Source: Nematostella vectensis
Taxonomy: Eukaryota > Cnidaria > Anthozoa > Actiniaria > Edwardsiidae
Reading direction: 5' to 3'
DNA length: 64,000 nucleotides
NCBI RefSeq assembly: GCF_932526225.1
Contig: NC_064037.1
Location: forward strand, 14,149,703-14,213,702
The notes beneath the pieces are model-generated. The model saw nothing but the letters and a program-made list of their open reading frames with translations. It searched no databases and was not told the DNA's origin. This document shows positions 33,901 to 45,640 of this stretch, piece after piece. Position numbers and translations under genes: made by a program. The number at the start of each line of letters is the position of its first letter. Position 1 is the first letter of the stretch.

Positions 33901-36900
33901 CCTCCCCCCTCTCAACTACCAAAAAGGAATCTTCCTCTCCCCTCTCAACTACCAAAAAGGAATCTTCGTCTCCCTCCCCCCTCTCAGCTACCAAAAAGGA
34001 ATCATCCTCTCCCTCCCCCCCTCACAGCTACCAAAAAGGAATCTTCCTCTCCCTCCCCCCTCTCAGCTACCAAAAAGGAATCTTCGTCTCCCTCCCCCCT
34101 CTCAGCTAACAAAAAGGAATCTTCCACTCCCTCCCCCCTCACAGCTACCAAAAAGGAATCTTCCTCTCCCTCCCCCCTCTCAGCTACCAAAAAGGGGTAT
34201 TTTCTCATTGAACCATATCACAAAATCTACGAATCAACAGCCCCCTCAATAAGTCCTACCTACGCGCCTGTAGGCTATATAAGATAAGAAGATGTTTACA
34301 GTATTTGCCTTTCCCTCTCAGGTCACGGATGCTACGCGCGGACCCCTCTCCAGTGCGTTGTGCTATTCAAGCAGATGGATCTAATCATGCATCCAGTCTT
34401 CCAACGACTCATCGCGATCAAATGGAGCAAGTTCGGACGTCAGGGGGTTATACTTCAACTCATAGTCCAACTATTTTACGTCCTGGTGTGGACAGCGCTG
34501 GCGGTGACATTACACTTCGGCGAAGAATCTAAGTATTACTTCCCTCCTTCCAAGTATTGGTGGCGAATTGTCATGGAAACCATTGTTGTTAGCATGACAT
34601 TCTATTTTATCGTTCAGGAGTTCTGGGAACTTCGTTCCTCGAAATCCGCGCATTACAAATGGAAACGGTGGCGAATTCACAAACTTGAGAAAGATCTTCA
34701 GTATTGTCACCCTAGATGGCCAGAGGAGCGGAAATACTTAGAAATGGAGCTACGCGAAATCGCCGACTCCGGGATTTCTTACTTCAACGACGCGTGGAAC
34801 TACTTTGATTGGATTACTTACGGTTGGGTCACTGCGATGGTGCTCACACGCGGGCTAGCTGTGGGTATGAATAACGCGGCGTCCCAGTCTCTACACCCTA
34901 AAGTATCAGCTGTTGGCATCATCTTCATATGGCTGCGGTTGATGAAAAGTGTTCGCGCTTTCGCCACGCTCGGTCCATTCATAGTGATGATAGGTCACAT
35001 AATCGATGACACGCTTAAATTTGCAGTACTATACTTTGCGTTCTATTTTCCATACATCTGTGCATTCTGGATTATCTTTGGTGGCGCAAAGAATGCCGCA
35101 ATAATGAAAGCAAAGGGCCAATCAAGCGATGGTTGGGAATCATTTAACGACCTTATGTACTCTGTCTGGGAGATGACGAACGTTGGTAACTACCCTTGGG
35201 AGTCTCTGCTCGCAGTGGACAGGCTGATGGCGCAGCTTTTGTGCGGTACGTACATTGCTGTCTCCGCCATTGTCTTGCTGAATCTGTTCATTGCTCTTAT
35301 GTCGGACACATTCCAGCGTGTATACGATAACGCCAAGGCTAACGCAGCCATGTTACGTGCCAGCACGATCTTGAGTCTTGAGGAGGCTATGGGCAGCGTG
35401 AAGCGTGACCGGCATAGGCACTTTATCAACACGCGACTCGCACCAGAGGTAAACTATAGAGAATACTACATGGAAAGTGTGCGCGTACAGGTTTTATTCA
35501 CGAGTTGTGCAGTATCAAAAAACGAACGAGTGAGTTCTTTTGATACAAAACAACGAGTGAATTAAAACTGTACAAAGCACTTTCCATGCTGTATTTTGTT
35601 TACTATATACGTACTGAGGAATTTATAAGCTTATTACATATCATTTTTTAGACTTAGCTGCAGAGGCTCCGAGGTTTGTGCTGTTCGACGGTTCAGTTAA
35701 AGACAGACAGAAACTTACATTGAAATGAATCTGTCTCGTTATTGTCACGCAGTGAAAAAAACGTTTGTCCAATCAGAACCGCGAACGACTTTTCTTCACG
35801 GTGAAAAAAAAAATCGTTCGCGCCTCTAATTTGCTGAGATCAGTGAACGAACGAAAATTTACTGAATATGTTTTCAGTGAGTATTTCTCAGTATGTATAT
35901 AATAAAAACGTATATTGTATGTATGTCTATGTACGTATACATGAATGTTGCGTGCCCAGGTTTGACTGAGGGGGGAGGGGTGCGCAATCATAGGTATCAG
36001 ACCCACTTTATGATCGCCACTGGGTCGGGCAGGGTGCGCGCACCCCGCTATGTACGCGGATGCATGGGCTTCCAGCCCTATCTTCTTCGGTCGCGAGAAA
36101 ATCACTTCGCGTCTACAGGGACCTTCTCAGGAAACGCTTTGCAAGGACCGCTATATCGCCGAGAAGTTCCAGTTTCTCCTCGCCTTCTCAACTACCGAGC
36201 CGTTCTCTTATCCTATATAATTCCACGTTTATTGAATGGAGCACAAGGTCGAATGAACGGAAAAGTATATCTAACATTCACTAGCCTTTCAGGACAATCG
36301 TACCGCTATCCCATTCACTATTTATAGTGTCTACTCGTATAGTTTACTCTGTGTATATCATGCATGCCCGTAACCAGGAGGGTGCAGGGGGTGCGAACGC
36401 ACCCCCCCACACAACGGCCGATGGTCCACTTTCGTTCTTAATATACATGCTATTTGTTGACAAAACTATGAAGCACAAGCTAGATCACTCTTGTAGCCAA
36501 ATCCGACGATAAGCGTCCCGTGCAAAGTCATTTAAAATCCCTCTTTGTTCTTTCAGGGGTGGTCAGTTTTTTTATCATTTAACTCTCCCCCCCCCCCCCC
36601 GGGAAAATTTTGTCCACTTTTTCCGATTCCGCTTCTCCCCAAGAAAAATCCTGGGTACGGGCATGTCATGAGTGGTTATGTAACCCACTCTTCATTCAAT
36701 TTGTTCCTTATAGGAGCTGTATTATGATGACGACTCGACCCAGCCCGCAAACGGGGAGCTAGAGCGTATGACACACCAGATCAAGGACGTTGTGGACGAG
36801 GTACTAGAAGCGGTCAAGGAGCCTGGTGCCAACCATGGAAATAACGGCAATACTAACGGCAACGGGAACTGGAAACGAAACAAAGGACTGGAAATGTATG

Positions 36901-37882
36901 TGTAGTAGGCATTTAGCCAGGGTTTGCGTGAGGCTTGGGGAGGAGTGTGTAGAAAAGTATTTGGCGACTTTTTTTTAAAGAAAAGACTATTTTTGTTGGC
37001 CGAGTTTTTTACTGCGCCCGCCATTAACGGAAGCACCTGTGTACTATAGAGGGTTGTCAACAAACGTGTACCCTTGGTAACAAACTCCACAGCCGTTTCG
37101 TTACGTAGGCGTTTCGATAGCGGAAGCGTCACGTAACGAGAGAAGCTCTAGGTTATGGTACCCAGGATAACAAAAGTTCTAATTTGTGTTCGCATTCTGT
37201 ATCTTACTCTGGGCTCAATCTTTTGCGCAAGTTTTTGACGCCCAAAGTAAAAAATGGCTGTTGTGCTTTTATAAACAGAACTTGTTCCCAAAAGGCGCTG
37301 TGCATTGTCTTGCTCTTGCTTTCAATTGGAATAAAAAAAAATCATTTTTTTATTCAAACAGATAATAAAGCCGGTCGTTTCCACATAAACTGAGGGTTTC
37401 TTGTGAGAAAATTCTATCAAAATATCTTACCCCAAGGAGCATATTTTCGATCATTATAATCACACCTTGTCTTGTTCTTGTTATTCAGTTTACAAGACGA
37501 AGTTACAAATCTGAAAGAACTTTACGAGCAAACACAAGAAGAAATGCGCCGAGAAATGGCCGAGATGAAAGCCCTGATAACACAACTGTTACAACTACAA
37601 AGACCCATAACCGCCGCGCTTCCTTCGTTATCCTCGATGAGGTCACTCCCTTCGACCAACATACAACGAGCGCACTCCGACGTTCACCCGAAGTTTAAGT
37701 CTGAAGGTATTCGGGTATCTCAGCGTAAGCGGCGTCGTGAAAAGCGGAGAGTTGAGAATGAGGAGGAGAGCATACCTTACCAGGGACTACCGCTGGCGCC
37801 ATCCCCCACTGGCGCACTCCCTAGTGTGTCGGCTCTCATATCGGGACGACCGTCTACAAGAGACTCTGGATCATTTGCGTAG
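30963..37882 (+). CDS. Ankyrin-repeat TRP cation channel, complete, 6 exons
   Basis: Six-helix TRP-superfamily channel, probably plasma-membrane. Exons 30963-31650, 32023-32184, 32781-32987, 34322-35448, 36714-36895 and 37489-37882 are in phase and give 919 residues. About residues 145-300 form ankyrin repeats (DRHGQTILHEVA, SYGRTPLHVAA, EQQTPTHYAAK, YKGRTPLQVAAE). Exon 4 carries the membrane domain: S1 from about 390, an unusually long S2-S3 linker rich in Lys/Glu, an S4-S5 region with WLRLMKSVRAFATLG, a pore loop around MTNVGNYPWES, and S6 with LLNLFIALMSDTFQ. The last exon begins with a coiled coil (LKELYEQTQEEMRREMAEMK) and ends Arg/Lys- and Ser/Pro-rich. The short ankyrin set and RKQYYYLNYLEP segment recall basal TRPA/pyrexia-like channels; subfamily is not certain. 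Starts at the first ATG after an in-frame stop-rich leader. Confidence 0.9.
33350..34197. repeat. 39-bp minisatellite in TRP intron 3
   Basis: About 21 tandem units of 39 bp: AAAAAGGAATCTTCCTCTCC followed by CTCCCCCCTCTCAGCTACC. Some units lose a few bases. The period is a multiple of three, so long Ser/Pro/Leu frames appear on both strands; they are not exons. It ends about 125 bp before the acceptor of exon 4. Confidence 0.93.
35464..35594. mobile_element. Hairpin element just downstream of TRP exon 4
   Basis: Arms of about 57 bp: 35464-35520 against 35538-35594, sharing CATGGAAAGTG, GTACAG, TTTTATTCAC-like and TATCAAAA blocks in inverted order around a 17-base loop. It starts 16 bp after the exon 4 donor at 35449. 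Confidence 0.82.
35955..36062 (+). repeat. Family L repeat copy in TRP intron 4
   Basis: CCCAGGTTTGACTGAGGGGG, GGGTGCGCGCACCCCGC and TGTACGCGGATGC match the family. A further short piece with GGTGCGAACGCACCCCCC lies at 36365-36425. Confidence 0.6.
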
Positions 37883-38027
37883 TGAACACACGACAATCCG
37901 CTCTTCGTTTAATTCTTTTTTTTTATTCTAACAAAGAGACAGTAATCGTACCCGCCTCTTGCGGAAACATTGTTTCCATTGCTTTGATACCAAAATATTA
38001 TTTTAAAATCTTTTGTTAATGAGCCAC

Positions 38028-38215
38028 TTCCAGGTGCGTACCCAGTATTGGCTGATGGGGGGGGGGGGGGGGGGGGGGGGGGGTGTGCCCAGTCATAGCT
38101 GTATCATATGGGAAAAGCGCATTATTTAAAGATTCTTTAATAAGAAATGCCCACTCATTTGTCACCAAGGGGGGCGCGCGCGCACCCTGCGCACCCCCCC
38201 TGTGTACGCGCCTGA
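38028..38215 (+). repeat. Family L repeat, longest copy
   Basis: Begins CCAGGTGCGTACCCAGTATT, has a run of 25 or more G residues, a middle containing AAGATTCTTTAATAAGAAAT, and ends GCGCGCGCACCCTGCGCACC then TGTGTACGCGCCTG. The copy near 2895-3045 shares the G-run and AAGATTTCTTTGTAAGAAAT. Confidence 0.65.
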
Positions 38216-38883
38216 CCACCCAACCCAACCCAAGTCATACAAGTCATAAGCCAAAATTATCTAAATAGGGAAATATTTTTTTACTGGTGAAAACATAAAG
38301 TTTGCTCGTTAAGTATATTAGTTGGGTGTTATTTATAACACCTCTTATTTTTTTAATCATTGTATCAAACAAACACATCATTAAAATCTTTAAATCTGTT
38401 TTTAATTTTATACATTTTAAACAAACGACAACATTCATTATGTCGCAACATGTTTTTTTTTATAAAATTGTCGAGATCGCAAGTATATGGTATTGAAATA
38501 TATAAAATTCTACTCACAGGGTCCTGAAGGGTGGTGGTGGTGGGGGGTTTGAGGGACAAATCCCGTTCCCCGGCAGTTAATTTTGTATTACCACGTTTGG
38601 TAATATAATACAACAAAATAGCCCTATCTTAAATGAAACCGCTAACAATAGGGCCTAAATTTAGATGGGGTTAGGAGTCTTAGGAAATGAAGTCCGCTGA
38701 GCAGCAAGGCTTGGAGTTTCATGCTATTATAAAGGTCTTTATAACGAAAACGAGTAAGGCGGATTTCGGCTGCTGTTTTACCCCTTCGGGGCCCTCTTTG
38801 CCCGACTACCTCACCATAAAATAGCCTATCTGGGGCCCCGCGCATTTTTCCTCCCCCTCCCCCTGCGGAGCGCATTATCCAAG

Positions 38884-38944
38884 ATGGCGGCCGGGTTATG
38901 CGAACTCCGTGTTTTCGTGCCGGAAAATATATCAAAGCCTACAG
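38884..38944 (+). CDS. Orphan first coding exon (candidate)
   Basis: ATGGCGGCCGGGTTATGC in a good start context (AAGATGGCGGCC, a YY1-type motif at a start codon) encodes MAAGLCELRVFVPENISKPT. It ends one base into a codon at a consensus-like donor, CTACAG|GTAGGC. The preceding 120 bp are CpG-rich, unlike the surroundings, as for a housekeeping promoter. I could not find a convincing second exon before the SR gene at 41101, so gene identity is unknown and the exon remains tentative. Confidence 0.35.
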
Positions 38945-41100
38945 GTAGGCTAACCATGAAAAAGCCTGCTTGAGGAGTGCATTAAAAATATATTCATTAT
39001 CTTACGGTTTGTATTGACCGACATTAGGGGTTCATAGGTAGGGGCAATCACGAGTAAGTACGCAGCTGCTTTGTCTCCTATTATCTTTGTTCAACAAAGG
39101 GAGTTCTTTTGTCTCTATTCTTCTCGTTCTTTGTGTCGAGGTGCGGATATTGTTCATTTGCCCAATCAAATTGCAGCTTGTAAGAGCTGCGTACTGACCC
39201 CCAATCATCTTTATCTGTGCCAATTGTGTGATGATTATGATGATTATTTCATCAGTCCATTTATTTCGTGTCAGTGGTAGCACTCTGGGGAGTACATTTT
39301 TAGTGTCCTAAGATTTGGAAGTGGTGAAAGCATCTCATATGGCCAAGCCTTAGCAAGCCAATCAACCGAAAGGATTTACAACGAAAAAAATATTCAGAGG
39401 AAGGATATAGAAATGTCATGATCAATGTAGATGGGGCTAATAAAGTTACAATATAAATTTTTCAATTTTTTTAGTGCACATGCCTAGGAAATAATAGTTG
39501 TTCTAACATTCCATTTTGGTTTGAATGGGTCAAATAACATTTGACCAAGAGCTCTGCAAAGCCCACCCATATAGCTACCAACTCCCTTGCGAGACCGAGA
39601 ATTTTTAGTTGTTGAGAATAAAATGAGCAACGAGCACATCGAAAAATACAATGCGAGCACCCGGAAAAAATTCATAGATCCGACGCGCGCACGGATATCC
39701 AATCAGAAAGCAGCAAATAGAAGCCAGCGAAGTGCAACCCAAAAGTCCCACAAATTGTACAACATGTCGGATGAGGTCAGTGAGTCCTGCTGGGGTTTAT
39801 CTAAAATATAGACTTTTATAGGGGTTTTCCTGCGACTTGGGAAATAAAACACGGTCGCCTAACATGATGGAAACTTGATTTGCTGTCCAAGCTTGGTGAA
39901 AATACTGTAGAAAAGCATAGAAATAGATAGTTACAAGTTTGGTTGTTGAATGGAAACGGCACGAGTCCAGCTCGAAATACGAAAACTTGGAAATGATAAG
40001 ATAAAGCAGTGCTCTCTTCGGTAGGTACTATGTGTTTATATGCTTTCTAAGCTATTTTTGTCAACTTGCAGTGATTTAAGTGCGGGGAAAAGTAGAAGAG
40101 AATGCCGAACTCGCTGTTTACGCCTGACTTTTAATCTACATGTTTTATCGGCAAACGTCAAGATTAATAGCAAAAATACAAACGACAGTCTCATTCCTAT
40201 ATGAAATTGAAGTAACCTAGGTTAATATCAATCACAAGTTTAATGGTAGGACTTACACGTCTTGTAAGTGGTTTCTTTGCTTTTTGTTTCTTCGTAGTAA
40301 ATTTTACGTGTTTTTCTACAATTTAGTCCTAGCTCTACACTAAAAGCGGCCGGGCAAAGAAAACAGGGCTAGCACCGGAGAGTGCTTATTTGCTTGTCCA
40401 GATTCGCAGAAAAATATCTCAAACCAATCTTTTTCGGCGCCGATTGCCGACTTTTTGTGGGACCCACATGGCTGTTATTGCACCATCTCTTTCCTGATCG
40501 GCTATTCGTGCGCGCATGATTGACATGTCGGATCTATGAATTACATTCTAGACTTGAACTCATGTTTAGCGGAGCCAGCGCGGCCCCATAGGTATATTCT
40601 TGGGTTTCAGTCACGTGACTTTTGGCGGGTGAATTTACTTCCGGTGATGAAGTGGTGGTCAAAAACAGCAACGCACGAACATGGCAGCTGTAGGTGAAAA
40701 CCAGGTTTCTCCCGTATTTTCCAATTATTTTCTCTCTTTAAGTCTAGATATTCGATAGCATTACTTTCAAGCCATATGGCTGTTATTGCACCATCTCATT
40801 CCTGATTGGCTATTCGTGCGTGCGTGATTGACATGTCGGATCTATGAATTGCGCGAGCATGCGAGCATTAGCCGAAAACTGCAAGCACAGAGAAACTTCG
40901 GGGGACCACTCAGAAGAAAAAAATACACACAGGTAACCCAATATCTATTATCGACCACGGTCGACCAATTACCCACAATGCACCCCCAAGAAGCGCCTCA
41001 TGTTCCCCCGATCTCGTGTTAACTTGCGATTTGAGCTAAGCTTCGGTTGTTCAGGTTTCTCATCATATTTCGCAAATTAACTTGCTATTAACCCACTACA
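38945..41100. other. Intergenic stretch with a three-times-repeated promoter-like segment
   Basis: A block with TGTTATTGCACCATCTC, TCCTGATTGGCTATTCGTGC and ATGTCGGATCTATGAATT occurs near 40465-40545 and 40769-40850, with a partial inverted copy near 39670-39715. Around 40595-40690 are CACGTGA and CTTCCGG motifs before ATGGCAGCTGTAGG. The presumed 5' untranslated region of the SR gene occupies roughly the last 100-150 bases. Confidence 0.5.
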
Positions 41101-44100
41101 ATGAGTCGAATCTTTTTGGGAAGGCTTCCCAGAGATGTAAGAGAAAGTGATGTCGAGAAATTTCTGCGTGGATATGGCAAAATTCGCGACATTAGCTTGA
41201 AGAGAGGCTACGGCTTTGTGGTAAGTTTGGAGATTCACATTTCTATTTCTTGCTCTTCTTGCTTGTCAAATCTCACATTCCTCTGCCTGTTTTATAGGAA
41301 TTCGACGACCACAGAGATGCAGAAGACGCTGTTCATGATCTTAACGGCCGAGACCTGATAGGAGAACGGTAAGAACTGCCAAAAATTGCACAAACCATCG
41401 ACTTCGTTTCTGGTAAGATCTTTGACTACTGATTCAAGTCACACGAACCTGTCGACGTTTTGGCGCTTTTTAACTCGATATCGCTCCCTCAAATGATATA
41501 AGTCTTAATAAAAACTACTAATTCTACCTTTTTTATTTTATTTATTTTGTTATTCCCATAGTCGTGCTTAGTTTATCCTTGTTTTGTAAATTGGTTTGAT
41601 TCGTTTCAAGGAGAGCTTGGCACGGCGTCGTAAACGACCCTGATTAGCATAACCGGTCAAACCGGTTATGAGGCCTTTCCACCGTCACCGTGGACTTGAT
41701 ATTATTACCGTAACTTGATATTATTGTTCAATTCAAAGATTTAAAAAAATCTTAATGTTTGGTCATTTTCAGTTTGTACTTTTTTTATAAAGGTATTTTT
41801 TAGGTTATATATATATACAAAATTTAAATGTTTTGTCTGTTCCACCAAGGGTTGTTGTGGAGTTTTCTAAAGGAAGACGATCCGAAGGTGGTGGCCGTGA
41901 TCGCCGTGACTTTAGCGGGCGTGGTGGAAGGGATGGAGGGCGAAGACCCATGTGGCTGGACAAGTAAGAATTTTTTCCTATTTTACAATATATTGCATGT
42001 TATCAATATATCGCATGTTTACAATATATCGCAATCTGCTGGCAAATTTTATAAAAGCCAGCCGTATTAAGGCTTATTATCGGACAACTGGCTCAATTTC
42101 CCAGCCATCCAGCAGATGAATTCCTTAGGAGTAGCTCCTCATTGGCCATTTGGGCTACAGAGAAGTTGATAATGATAGCATGCCTACCCTTAGTTTATAT
42201 TCCAGCACTTTGCTTGACAATGTGATACCTGTTGGATAGCATGCCTTCCCTGCTTAGTTCATATTCTAGTTCTCATACATGACTGTTTGCTTGACGATGG
42301 GACAATAAGATAATTATTGGATAGCATGCCTACCCTCTTAGTTCAAATTCTAGCTTTTATGCTTGACTGTTTGCTTCTTGATGGGATAATTATTTGAAAA
42401 CATGCCTACCCTCTTAGTTCATATTTAGCACTTATGCTTTAATGTGGGATAATTATTAGATAGCATGCTTACCCTAACATTACTATACTATATTAAGATT
42501 ATTCTATATACTATACTAAGATTACTTACTGTTTGCTTTGACAATGGGATAGTTGAGTCTATATCCTTAGCACTTCTGCTTGACTGTGGCTTAGCAGTCA
42601 CTCTTCTTCATCCAACAGATATGGCCCTCCCGTCAGGACCAACTACAGTGTCATTGTCGAGAATTTGTCCAGCCGAACCAGCTGGCAGGTAATTCAAACT
42701 ATGATTTTTCTTCTTGTTTAACCTAACTTGCTATCTTTTTTAAAGGATCAGGGTGATCACTGGGCTTACTGAGTATGTATTTAACTATCCCTTTTTTCTT
42801 GAGATGAATGAAATGTCGCCTCAGACGATAAATACATAAGTAGAAAAAATAGATAGATGAAAGCTCTTCAAAGTTCTGTCCTCATACACCATGGTAACAT
42901 AGGACTATGAAAATGCAGCAGTATGATTAATAAGTAATATTTTTATAAAACAAAATTCTTCACTTTGCAATAGTGACTTAGATTTGAATTTATGTCTTAA
43001 GACAACATGTGAGGGCATATCCAAACTATTACTTTATTTTCATGTTGACAGGGCATGTAAAGCATAGAAGTGACAAAATACTAAAAAAATTCTCGCATTG
43101 TGGTTCTGAGCTCTGTGATGCATAAAGAGGCACCACTTAAAAGCGCGTAGACGTTCTCTATCTCGGCCTGAGAAGGGGTTATAACACAAGCAGTCATCCA
43201 TGCTCGCTGTTACGGAGTGTAGACGAGGGTTTTCGATGAGGAGGCTTGAGAAAAAGTGGAGGGATAGATCCCTGATTGAAGAGAGGTGTAACCCCTTCTT
43301 GCGAATGTGATGGCCTTCGTGCTATAGCGCTCATGTGATGCGATGATTCCTACTAATTTGAGGGTCTCTGTGAAATTTCTAAATTCTTGTATGGCCCAGG
43401 TAAGATTCATGGTCCATATATTTTAAAGCACCACATGCAATAGACGGCAGTCAGTAGGATGAGGTGATTCAGGCCAACAGAGTAAACAAGCTGCTGTGTG
43501 CAGAAGAACTAATTGGAGCTCCCGAAATAGTCCCATATATCTTACAGCCATTCTCTTTAGAACATGGACCACACATTTTGATGCATTTTATTGAAAAAAA
43601 AAATGATTTTCCAGAAAAGTAGCCTGGTATTTCCATATTCTCTACAGTAAATATAAGACTGTGGTTTGTGCTCTAACAGATGTGTCTGTATAGTACATCC
43701 TTTTGGCTCTTCTCTTGTGATATCTCAGTAGTTTGTTGGGGAAGATAAGGTTTTGAATTTCTTTTCTAAAGCATAATTTCAACTTGTAGGACTTGAAAGA
43801 TTATTTCCGCAAATATGGCAAGGTGACATATGCTGATGCACACAAGAAAAGAATTGGAGAAGGGTAAGAATGGTATTTCTTGCACTTTCAATCATGAACA
43901 GTTGACAACGTTTTAGTATGATAAATTCCTTCTTGTTCTGATTGATGTGCTCATTGGATTGTATACTTCACAGGGTTGTAGAGTTCGAGTCAAAAGATGA
44001 TCTCAACACCGCCATAGAGAAGTTAGATGATACAGAGTTGGGTGGAAGAAGAATCAGGGTGTATGAGGTAACCTAAAAAGAATTTAGTAGTTTGAGAGGG

Positions 44101-44770
44101 GAAGTTAAAAACATATGTAGTCAAGGTTTAACCCCAGAGTCCCATTCAAGCTAGCATCAACTGGGCACCTCTTTTGAAAAAATCTTTCTTAGAATAACCT
44201 TTTTGGAGCAAATGCAAGACATGCAGTATAATAGCCTGTATTTGACACCTTTTCTATGTCTGGTCCAGGATAAAGACAGAGACTCTCCACCAAGGAGTTC
44301 CAGGAGAAGATCTCGATCACACTCACGCTCTCGCTCAAGGTCACCAAAGCGCAGATCAAGGTACTCCTTTTATCCCACTAGTAGTAAACTTTGACCAAGG
44401 CCACTTTGAATGAGGCATGATCCTTATCACTAAAGCAATATGTGTGGCAATGGAGATTTCTGCAAAGAGTTGTCATCTGGTCATCATAATTATGAATGCT
44501 GGCAAAGGCAAATGCATTGGTTTGCCTCAAACTGTAAGCAATGATCTACTTATTAAAAAACAAGAAAGAGCTAAACCATCAAAAATAATTTTTTTAAGGT
44601 CCAACTCCAGATCAAGAAGTAGATCCAGATCCGCATCTCCAAAGCAGCGCAAAGGAAGCCGCTCAAAGTCCCGCTCCTACTCACACAGCCCCCGTGCACA
44701 ATCTCGCTCACGCTCCCCAACACCAACTGAACGTGTCCAGGAAATGAAAGTGAATGACGAAAGTGACTAG
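41101..44770 (+). CDS. SR splicing factor, SRSF4/5/6 type, complete, 8 exons
   Basis: Two-RRM serine/arginine-rich pre-mRNA splicing factor, nuclear. Exons 41101-41220, 41298-41368, 41850-41963, 42619-42688, 43790-43863, 43974-44067, 44269-44360 and 44599-44770 join in phase to 268 residues. RRM1 (residues 1-73) has [28 protein letters not shown] and the RVVVEFSKG end. A Gly/Arg-rich linker follows. RRM2 begins [27 protein letters not shown] is the signature of the atypical second RRM of this SR subgroup. The C-terminal RS domain is rich in SRSRSRS. In other animals such genes autoregulate through poison exons; the 1.1-kb intron 4 is a candidate location. I cannot separate SRSF4, 5 and 6 orthology from sequence inspection. 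Confidence 0.95.
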
Positions 44771-45280
44771 AAGGATTCTGTCCATTGTTACTGCTACCTT
44801 GTGGGTCACTCACACAGTCCTGTAGATAGCACCCCTTCTATACAACATGCAGATACTAGTGTTAATACTTAGTGGAGAGTTAAGTTTGTTTTTTAAATGC
44901 ATTTCACTACTTGATACTTCTGTTGAAGTAATGGTAAATGTTATTTTTACCATTTTCTACAGTACTAAGGGTTGTAATAGGGCTCATGACTAACTTTGTC
45001 TTATAGGGTCTCTAAAGCATTTTGAGATGTTGTTCTTTTCATGTACCGATCCAAATTTAAATGAGTGAAGTCTATTGTTTAATCTTCATTTGCATGAAAA
45101 GAATGTCGCCTAAACTAGACCTAAATCACCTCTGATTAGTTCACCCATAATTTAATTTGTTTTATTAAATTTATCATAGCAGAGGTAGAGACTGTATCCT
45201 TGGATGCCATAGTATATACATGACAATAGATAATGCAAGGAGCTGATATGATAAAGTGTTAAGGCAGTACTATGTTTTAG

Positions 45281-45286
45281 AATAAA
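45281..45286 (+). terminator. Poly(A) signal for the SR gene
   Basis: AATAAA about 510 bases after the SR gene stop, the first clear signal downstream. Confidence 0.55.
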
Positions 45287-45477
45287 CTTACTCATCTCAA
45301 TTTGCCTATTTTTATACACAAATACCTCAACACGTGCACATCCCCTTTCTGCATTAAATTACACTGGGTTGTATTGGTTATTACCGCGCAACACTGCATT
45401 CCTACCTACGCGCGCTCGAGATTATCCACTATGTGCAAGCTTGATTTCAAGAAAGGATAAAACTTTTCAGTAAAGGC

Positions 45478-45483
45478 TTTATT
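45478..45483 (-). terminator. Poly(A) signal for the Ly6-like gene
   Basis: AATAAA on the minus strand about 160 bases past the stop at 45641. The SR gene and this gene converge, with their 3' ends within about 200 bp. Confidence 0.5.
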
Positions 45484-45640
45484 AAATACACAAGGTGACC
45501 AAGAATACTTTTTTTATGTTTTTACAATTGTTCTAGTGCATTGTGCTAAAATTTCAACAAGGACCCCTTGTTGTTTCGTAAAACGAAACAAGTTCGTGCC
45601 TACAGAATACAAGATAATTAAAATAAACTGACACTCATGT

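Noticed and set aside
33205-34287. A 360-codon Leu/Pro/Ser frame and its antisense counterparts
   Set aside because: Translation of the 39-bp intronic array; TRP exon phases bypass it.
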